From: Hermatobates lingyangjiaoensis
Taxonomy: Eukaryota; Arthropoda; Insecta; Hemiptera; Hermatobatidae
DNA length: 64,000 nt
Assembly: GCA_026182355.1 (NCBI GenBank)
Contig: JAPFBL010000118.1
Span: 931,001-995,000 of the forward strand
Direction: 5' to 3'
Part shown: positions 56,770 through 64,000 of the stretch, one piece after another
Position numbering within the stretch: position 1 is the stretch's first letter
How the letters are laid out: the number at the start of each line of letters is the position of its first letter
The notes under the pieces: generated by a model
The model's input: only the letters and a program-made list of their open reading frames with translations
Database searches by the model: none
What the model was told of the DNA's origin: nothing
Position numbers and translations under genes: made by a program

Positions 56770-57131
56770 AGGGTCAAGGGTCAGCTAGCCATGTACAGCA
56801 AGGTCCACTAAATTAGTGGACAGGTATCTAGGCCTTTTACCACTTCATTTGCTAATGTAATTTAGCTGGCGGGATTCAAGCTAAACTGGCACTTGTACTT
56901 GTCCCTTGTATTGAAAAATTAAAAAATTTCCTTGGCTAGTTTTAACCTTTGACCAATGACTAGAACAGTGGTTTATACCATGAAAAATATCAAAAACAAT
57001 GTGCATGTAACACTTGAATAAGAAACCATCATATGGAGCCCATATGCGACCCATTCCCCGACAAGTGTGCAGCCCGAAAGCAGAGTTAAGAATTGCAAAA
57101 GCTGCATTCAAAAATGCATTTATCAACCCCG
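56770..57131 (-). repeat. Duplicated ORF-bearing segment, copy 2
   Basis: Copy of 45808-46172. The minus frame 57138-56881 reads GLINAFLNAAFAILNSAFGL then HTCRGMGRIWAPYDGF...HWSKVKTSQGNF. Differences between copies leave the frame open. Confidence 0.5.
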
Positions 57132-57242
57132 CATCCATGACAATACTTACACTTATCGGCTTTTACCTTTAATATTGTCTTAGGAGCAGAAAGTGTGGCT
57201 AATTTATGATTTAGCACCTATTTTAGTAATGGGTGAGTTATA

Positions 57243-57455
57243 TTTCTGGGTTGATTCTATATTGGAAGTCAGCCAATAATTTTACCAAAATCATGGTATA
57301 TTTAGAATTTTTAACGAGTACCTGATATCGTATAGGCTTGGAACTGACAGCTTGACGTCCTATCCGAAGGATGACTTGCCAGAATAAAAAATCGCGAACC
57401 AGAATAACAATCCAATCCAAGGTCCATTCAGTCCAGAGGCAAGCATGCAAGCCAG
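57243..57455 (-). mobile_element. Degenerate SINE
   Basis: ttaacgagtacctgatatcg, ggcttggaactgacagcttg and ccagaggcaagcatgc follow the SINE in minus orientation. Confidence 0.55.
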
Positions 57456-57771
57456 TAGAAAAAAAAAAATATAAATTTTCGATTAAAAAGTTAAATTTCT
57501 GACCAAATAACACTCAAAAAGTTCAACAACGGTAGTTGCTTGCTGTGTCATTGATTCAGTCAGACGCCGCTTGCTGTAGAAGGTCTTTTCGCTGCCAGTA
57601 CATGCCTCCAATATCACCAGTACGACTTGCAGTACAGTTTATTGGTTCACCATTAGCTTATTCACAAATCATATGAAATTAACCTATGCATAACTACCAT
57701 CACACGTTAGCAACAAATACCACAAGTATTTACTTAATTACAGCGATATACGAGTATGTATTCAAATATAC

Positions 57772-58003
57772 AAAGATTTCACATAAACACGTGAAACAAC
57801 AATCAATGATCAAACCTTAATTAGAAATGGGAAAACAAGACTAAGATCTTTCAACTGTAACAAGCGGTCTTCGTCAGAGTCAAAAACCCAACTAAACACT
57901 AGATGCAGGTGTTTAGTTGGGTTTTTGACTCTGACGAAGACCGCTTGTTACGGTTGAAAGATCTTAGTCTTGTTTTCCCATTTCTTATTGTGGTTTGATC
58001 ATT
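57772..58003. mobile_element. Family A head-to-head pair
   Basis: Cores at 57839-57881 (minus) and 57927-57969 (plus); loop contains cactagatgcaggtgttta. Confidence 0.8.
57927..57969 (+). ncRNA. Hammerhead-like ribozyme motif, family A
   Basis: GACT (stem I), CTGACGA, one A, GACCG/CGGTT stem II with a 7-base loop, GAA, AGATCT (palindromic stem III), T replaced into the cleavage position, AGTC (stem I partner). All core bases of a hammerhead are present; the extra A before stem II could be a bulge. Confidence 0.45.
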
Positions 58004-58417
58004 GTATTCAAATATAGGCAGGAAATGAATCGAATATCGATTTATAAATATATCAATTTAGATTTCGATTTAAGTTTATTTTTTTTATTTTTATTTTACA
58101 TAGTCACAACAACGTAAATGTAACATTACCAGTGACATTGATGAAAAAAATATATACATTTGCACATGGAGACAGGAGAGAAGAAATAATTCAGTAATTA
58201 TACTTCCTGGCGTGAAAAATTAAAGTTTATTAAATATTTTTGGGTTACTATTTTGTATTCTTTTTAGTTTGTTAGTTTAGAGATCCCGATCAGACTGTAT
58301 TTCATATGTTGTAATTTTTTAATTTCCTATTTTCATTCTGTTTTTTTTTTCGTATAATATAATTCGTAATAGGATTACTTACAATAAGCCTGGATTTCTT
58401 TATTTAGTTTATCTTGC

Positions 58418-58725
58418 AATGGCAGTACCAAAAAAGAACACACATTGACCTAACATTAACCTGTTATGATACCACACAGTGAACATTCTGCATTGGAAGT
58501 CTTAAATTTTGCCTTAAGTCAAGTGTATTTAGAAGAGGGTTTTTTACCGAGTGCCTGACATTGGACAAGCTTGGGGCTGATGTTTTAACATCCTCTCTGA
58601 GAGCCAACATGCTCGAATTTTTTTCACTTCCCGCGTGAAAAAAGTCGAGGATCAAAGTGAGCATCGATCCCAGATCTACTAGTTTAAAAGCGAATACTCA
58701 AGCTACTTAGCTACCCTAGACCCCT
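58418..58725 (-). mobile_element. tRNA-derived SINE
   Basis: Minus-strand copy from gtagctaagtagcttgagta (head) to tactgccattgcaag (3' end), diverged. Confidence 0.7.
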
Positions 58726-59433
58726 AAGACCAAACCAGAACGAAAGGTCTATACCCCATTTCTTACTGTTTCTTGACATTAATATAGGATATGTCACTCA
58801 AACAACTCTCTCTTTGCTCGCTCTCGTTGAACCGTATTTTCTCGTTTAAACTTTCCACAAACATTTCATCAAATTTTCCATTATAAATGATTTCATTAAA
58901 TAATTTTTCTTTTTGTCAGTTATTTATTTAATAGCAATGACAATAAAAATAACAGAGTTTTCTCATTGATTTATATTTGTGAGAAAAGATGTAAGATTTT
59001 TTGTATTTTTGTTGCATCTTTTGATAAAAAGTCTCAATTGCCGTAAGTTTTTTGGAACTGCTAAATAAATGTTAATTAAGAGGTGACTGAGCATTGTATC
59101 GAGTGATATATGATTGGCTGTTAATAATGTCAATCAGGTCAACGACTCAAATAGACATATTTTAAATATTTCTAAGCAGTTTCTTTGATATTGATCGTAA
59201 TTTGGTAGCGTGACACTGCACTTGCCGTGTAGTTTGAATTGGCCCAGCTGGCCTTTAGGTCAGTTAACTGACCTGTTCTTAGAAGAAGGGTCAAAAGCCA
59301 AAGGGAATTCAACTCGGGATTCAAACGGCTACATCTAACACTCATTCACTCTGTCACTTTGCAACGTATCAGCAAAAAGCACAATTCACCATCTATCAGT
59401 AGTAGTAGTTAATTAATTATATTACTACGTAAT

Positions 59434-59560
59434 AAGATCAAACCACAATAAGAAAAGGGAAAACAAGACTAAGATCTTTGAACCGTAATAAGCGGTCTTT
59501 GCCAGAGTCAAAAACCCAACTGATTGTTATTTCACGTGTTTATGTGAAATCTTTATATAA
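59434..59560. mobile_element. Collapsed family A element
   Basis: Left arm with core (59467-59509), then directly the right terminus ttgttatttcacgtgtttat; the centre and second core are deleted. Confidence 0.75.
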
Positions 59561-59599
59561 ATATGGATTAATTTACCACAATGAAACAAATTTGGGAAC

Positions 59600-60300
59600 A
59601 ATGCTCTGGCCTTTCGCCAACACATCGTCAGAGAGCAAGTGAACGAAAAAATAATAAATACTTGTTAACCTGGTTGATTGAAGTTTCTAGAATTGTTGGT
59701 AACCCTGAATGTGTTTAATGATGAAGAAGTCTTCATCTGTTTAATTATCCGCTAATCAAAACTTCATCCAATTTATAGAGTCCTAGGCTATTGTTCGTTA
59801 ATTTCTCATAAAAGTTCTTTATGAGCGCACTTTCCACAATATTTCTTCTTCTTTCCGAAGACACAAATATTAATTCATTTGCTTCATTCCAGTTAATCAC
59901 ATGATTACTGTTTCTTATGTGAATGAACAAGGCACTCTTTTCGTCTTCTCTTCTGATGGAATATTTGTGTTGCTTTATCCTTGTAAGAAGACCTTTGCTC
60001 GTCTGTCCAATGTAAGACATTTCACAGTCATTACCTGGTATCCTGTATACACAAAAGTCCTTTCTTTTTAGCTTATTATTGACAAGTCTGTTAAACAAGT
60101 TACCATCATTACTGAACACAACAGAAACGTCCAACCTTTTCATAAATGAAGGCATATCTTTCAAACAAGGACTGTATAGAATGACTAACAAATTCCTTCT
60201 TGTGAACTATTCTTCATTATTTAATATCATGGATTGTTTCACCTTTTTTAAGATATTGTCATATATATATGATGGTGAAATGCGTAAAAAACGTTTTTGA
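59600..60300 (-). mobile_element. Penelope-like element 3' end: GIY-YIG ORF and tail
   Basis: The minus-strand ORF 60191-59745 (148 codons, no frameshift) begins inside the reverse transcriptase C-terminal linker (LPSFMKRLDVSVVFS-like, GNLFNRLVNNKL) and continues into a GIY-YIG endonuclease: CVYRIPGNDCEMSYIGQTSK, RIKQHK, a His in FIHIRNSNH, and the catalytic-type Glu in NIVESALIKNFYEKL. The two Cys and later His fit the CCHH finger of Penelope-like enzymes. The stop is followed by a 100-base tail with a hammerhead-like string at 59602-59637. The 5' part, including the polymerase palm, is missing. This is the best-preserved protein of its kind in the window. Confidence 0.85.
59602..59637 (-). 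ncRNA. Hammerhead-like motif in the Penelope tail
   Basis: TGCTCT, CTGACGA, a short loop (TGTGTTGGC), GAAA, GGCC, AGAGCA. Stem I (TGCTCT/AGAGCA) is six perfect pairs; stem II and stem III are weak and the U before the cleavage site is a C. Confidence 0.35.
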
Positions 60301-60932
60301 ATATATATTTCAAATAAAAAGTGTTAATACAAAGCTAACTCAGTGATAGAACAGACATTACTTACCTGATGATCGTCGTCATCAGGATACGAAAAGTCCT
60401 GCAGAGAGGCAGGGTGGCGACTTTGCCTTCCTGCCGAAGTCTTCACCTTCTGATACGACCATCATCGATATATAGAAGTGAATTCCTGCTTCTATCTCTG
60501 CGTTATCTTCGTTTTAACCCTTTTTTTATTTGAAAGCCCATTGGACCCTTTCATTTAATTACTATATATTAAAATTATTCTATGTTCCATTTCATAATAA
60601 TTTTTATTTGCCTCATTCTGAAATTTCTGGTATGATGATGAAGCGTCATCTCGTATGTTGATGAAGCGTCTTATTTATCATCTCATCATCTCGTATGATG
60701 ATAAATCTGTATACGAGTATAGAGTTATTTAATTACGATGTAAAGAAATTAAAGAAAGTAATGAAACGTTTAGAATTGTTATTCACCATTATGTTACAGT
60801 TTACTTAACTGCCACGCATTCAATCTTGTTTGATTTAATTAGCATTACTATTATGTATAGCTGGTGTTTATTAGTTTAGAATGTATTAATTAATGTTAAC
60901 TTAATAAGAAAAACAACTTATATGGTATAACG

Positions 60933-61172
60933 CAGGGGTGCTCACACTTTTTCAGTATGCGAGCTACTTATAAAATGACCATGTCAAAATGATCTACCGA
61001 CCCATAAAAGTGTATGTTATTTTAAAATTTATTGAACATTCTTACCTTGCATTATTGCATGAGCCAATATTGCAACAAAATAAGAGCTCTGAACATGTTA
61101 AATAATAATAATTAAATTTTTTTTTTTGGTTAAGGAGGTGAAATGCATTTACGCACATTGTGCTGGGCTCCC

Positions 61173-61204
<32 letters not shown>

Positions 61205-61357
61205 ATTGACAATTTATAATAATAATAATTAAAAATAAATAAATAAAAACAATAAAATAAAATAATAATACAGCTGTTTTTTGTAGCTTTTCATTGTGCT
61301 CAAAGACAGAAGCTTTACAGGAGGATCAAAACACACACACACACACCTCAGAGATAT

Positions 61358-61408
<51 letters not shown>

Positions 61409-61499
61409 TAGGCTGACTGTCACCCTGGAACTTTTTTTTTTCAAAGTTGTATGCGATCTACCACTATTGGCCTCGCGATCGACGTATTGAGTACCCCTG
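60933..61499. mobile_element. hAT-like non-autonomous element
   Basis: Starts CAGGGGTGCTCACAC and ends gagtaCCCCTG. Flanks GTATAACG (60925-60932) and ATATAACG (61500-61507) match at 7 of 8. The interior holds an (AAT)n tract (61171-61203), (CA)n, (GATA)n and (GA)n. The 96-codon ORF in it is repeat-driven. Confidence 0.8.
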
Positions 61500-61518
61500 A
61501 TATAACGGTTTTGAACCA

Positions 61519-61600
61519 TATGTACAGTAAACCCCGTTTAACATAATTTCAATTAAAACGAAATTCGAGTTTACACGGTAAATAAAATGTAAACACTATT
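61519..61600. mobile_element. pogo/Tigger-like left end fragment
   Basis: TACAGTAAACCCCGTTTAAC then ataatttcaattaaaacg resembles the left terminal repeat of Tigger-like MITEs. The right end was not found. Confidence 0.35.
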
Positions 61601-61786
61601 CAGATTCAACAGGGTGAAATAAAAATTTGATAATTTTAAGTTCCAGTCATATTTTTGCTTAGAAGTGAAGAAATTTTTCATAAATGTAATCTTGCATTTA
61701 AGGTTAGGACTATTTTACTTCTAGACAACGCTGCAGTCCATCCCCTGCTATCGAAGATTTATTTGAAAATACCAAAATCGTAGGGT

Positions 61787-61960
61787 AAAAAGCTAATGAA
61801 ATGGTCTCCACATATAAAAATTTAATCGTATAAATAACGCGTTTCGAACAGGTAGTGTTCTTCTTCAGGCATTAACTAAGGGTGAGTGTTTGTAGTACAC
61901 TGTACCACAACTGGTGTCTTGTTGTGCCACCAAACACAACACCGCTACTTCAGACCTTGC
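61787..61960 (-). mobile_element. Family C element, single arm
   Basis: tagggtaaaaagctaatgaa (inverse of the 88-bp unit), then the core at 61836-61868 on the minus strand (CTGAAGA, AGAACACTACCTGTTC, GAAACGCGTT) and the stretch to about 61960. Confidence 0.65.
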
Positions 61961-62610
61961 TTCTCGGAGTCATTAAAGCTATTTACTTAAAAACTACTTT
62001 GGGAGAGTAATTGAAGGTGTTTAGCTAAATTTTATTACAAAAAAAAATGTCCAATACTACATTGACTTCATCGATGAGTTGAAGAGTAAACGCGCTTGTG
62101 AATTAGAAGATGACGAAGCTAACAATGAGGAAGGCTGTTTAAATTATTAGGTGACATTGCAGTACTTTAATTAACCAGATATTCATAAGAAGTAGAAGGC
62201 TGAAGCGAGTAATACTAAACATGGATTCTGACCTTAAGAGGAGAATTCAAGTCAAGTAACTGATTAATAAGGCTTTAGCTGCTGCAACGTCATGCATGAA
62301 GAGAAGAAGAAAACGATTTCAAAGGCCTTGGGCAGATTTATATTAGCAAAAGAAATGCTCTGTAGTCTCAAAATAAATTAAAATATACATATTTTAAACC
62401 AAATACATAAATTAACCAAATTAAGGCAATTGTAGGAAACATATTTCACAAATTATGAGTTTATGAGATGAATTATAATATTTGCTATATATTTTATTGT
62501 TAGTTAACACGATTTTACATAGCACGGCCATTTGTAAGGCCCAATTAACCTTCTGAATTGGCGTTTTACTGCTTATATGAACCGTACATAAATATATTTG
62601 ATACATAAGT
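61960..62610. other. Intergenic, nothing recognised
   Basis: No gene or repeat identified. Confidence 0.3.
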
Positions 62611-62616
62611 ATTCAT

Positions 62617-62905
62617 AAGCCCAGTGGCAATGTGCGCGCCTCTGAACTGGTAGGTCCAGGGTTCGATACCCACTCTGGTCCTCGATTTATTCACATGGGA
62701 GGTGAATACATCTGAGAACGTCATCCCTCAGAGAGGACGATAAGCCGTCGGTCCCAAGTCAGTACGATGTCAGGCTACTCTAAATTACAAAATTTAGGAC
62801 TCCCAATGTAGAATCAGTCTGCATTGTGTGGTATCACAAAGGAGGCATTGTTCGGTGTTTGCGTGTTCCCTTTTGGGACTGCCACTGCAACCTAACTTAA
62901 CCTAG
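62617..62905 (+). mobile_element. tRNA-derived SINE
   Basis: Head agcccagtggcaatgtgcgc, an intact B box (gggttcgatacc), body with cacatgggaggtgaatacat and ggtcccaagt, and 3' end caacctaacttaaccta. Confidence 0.85.
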
Positions 62906-63633
62906 GTATTCCATAAACAAGTTCCGACTTATTATCATAGTGGAATTTATATTTTTGAAATCAATATATTAAAAGGGTAATTTTTTGTCACAATCATAAT
63001 ATCATAATTGTGTGTATCACCATAAGTTTTATAAAGCGTGAAAATCCGAATTTGTGAATTTGAAGGATTTATTCCCCACATGAGTAAATTTTAATAATAC
63101 GAGTATTTCAGCATTGTATCAGCCAATACATTTTGAAGACTAGCTTTCGCTTGTCCTTATTTTTTTTACTTGGTTGCTAAAAAACATATGGTAAACTTTT
63201 GTTTTTTACTATATTTCATGTTTTCATATATTTTGAGGTCTGCTGAACCTCGTTATTCTGTATCGATCGAAAGTGTGACAAATCTAGGTGTCATTGTTTG
63301 ATAAATTTTGGTTACACTGAATAAAAAACATAGTTTTAGGTGTGATAGTATACCTATCGTATCGTACAATATCGTATTTTAGAAATTCATTACTTAAGAT
63401 TATACTTAAGATAAGATTTATTACTTAAGATTCTAGAATTTCATTACTTGTGCAATATGTTATCATGTGGTATTTACCCGCAATATGAATTCCCCCAATA
63501 TGATTCTAAAAACTTTAAAGTTTGTTTTGTTTGTTTTCCAACGCACACACATATAAGGCTTTCACCTTTTAGTTGTGTTCTAGGGGCGGAATTGTGACTC
63601 ATTTAGTATTTGGTACTCCTTTGAGTAATGAAC

Positions 63634-63970
63634 AGGGGCCAGGCTAGCTCAGTGGTTGACGTACTTGCCTTTGAACTGATAGGACCGGGGTTCCATCCTC
63701 ATCTGGCCCTCGATTTATTCATGCGGGAGGTGAATAAATCTGAGCATGTCGTTCCTTGCAGAAGGATGTTAAACCGTTGGTCCCGAGCCTGTACGTTGAC
63801 AGGTACTCGTTAAAGATCCCTACTCTAAATAAACTTGAGTTAGGTAAAATTTAGGACTCTCAATGTAGAATTAATCTTCATTGTGTGGTATCACAAAGGG
63901 CCAATGCTCGGCTTAAGTGTGTTTCCTTGTGGAACTGCCACTGCAACCTAATCTAACCTAACCTATCCTA
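63634..63970 (+). mobile_element. tRNA-derived SINE, full length
   Basis: ggccaggctagctcagtggt (A box), ggggttccatcc (B box), ttcatgcgggaggtgaataa, tgttaaaccgttggtcccga, tactcgttaaagatccctac, ggactctcaatgtagaatta, ggtatcacaaagggccaatg and a tail of taacctaacc-type repeats. This copy best defines the family (about 330 bases). Confidence 0.9.
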
Positions 63971-64000
63971 AGTAACGGGCGAGCCACAATACTTGTTGAT

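Noticed and set aside
61229..61519. 96-codon ORF with Ser-Leu and Tyr-Leu-Ser runs
   Set aside because: It is translated (GA)n and (GATA)n inside a hAT element.

Overview
The window is a gene-poor, very AT-rich stretch of animal nuclear DNA, most likely from an arthropod. Three observations support this. Coding information is split by introns with GT..AG borders. The window is saturated with eukaryotic transposons (Penelope-like elements, non-LTR LINEs, hAT, mariner, pogo/Tigger-like and a tRNA-derived SINE). It also carries a nuclear copy of mitochondrial DNA whose gene order (cox2, cox3, trnG, nad3, trnA, trnN, trnS1, trnE, then trnF, nad5, trnH, nad4 on the other strand) is the arthropod ground pattern, with TGA read as Trp and AGA as Ser. 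No species name is justified from the sequence alone.

Layout. 1-4260: three exons on the minus strand can be joined in frame into a secreted small-protein precursor that runs off the left edge; one of its introns holds a Penelope-like relic. 4570-5570: 5S-derived fragment and a dispersed AT-rich repeat. 5600-10205: the mitochondrial insertion, split by a LINE fragment at 9007-9989 with a 13-bp target-site duplication. 12640-14340: a decayed LINE reverse transcriptase, itself split by a palindromic element. 16-21 kb: MITEs, a SINE with a fourfold-repeated head and a nested hAT element, minisatellites and a second hAT copy. 21.6-22.6 kb: candidate exons on the minus strand. 22.6-24.4 kb: a near-perfect 276-bp palindrome, a further head-to-head element abutting a truncated mariner, and a SINE. 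24.7-30 kb: DNA transposons. 31-38 kb: cluster of head-to-head palindromic elements and a 12-copy 88-bp array. 40-46 kb: hAT, SINEs, LINE tail, more palindromes. 47.7 kb: candidate plus-strand exon. 48-49 kb: 76-bp minisatellite. 51.2 kb: an isolated GC-rich island. 52-64 kb: more palindromic elements, a Penelope GIY-YIG ORF with a ribozyme-like motif downstream, hAT and SINE copies.

The most interesting theme is a set of short retroelement families, tied by sequence to Penelope-like GIY-YIG relics, that occur as inverted head-to-head pairs, often inside (TA)n tracts. Each carries a hammerhead-ribozyme-like core: CTGANGA, a stem, GAAA, then a palindromic short stem III (AGATCT, AATT or ACGCGT, depending on family). 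Hammerhead ribozymes are known in Penelope-like elements; the arrangement here and the extra nucleotide before stem II deserve testing. The other notable item is the unrecognised secreted precursor gene at the left edge.
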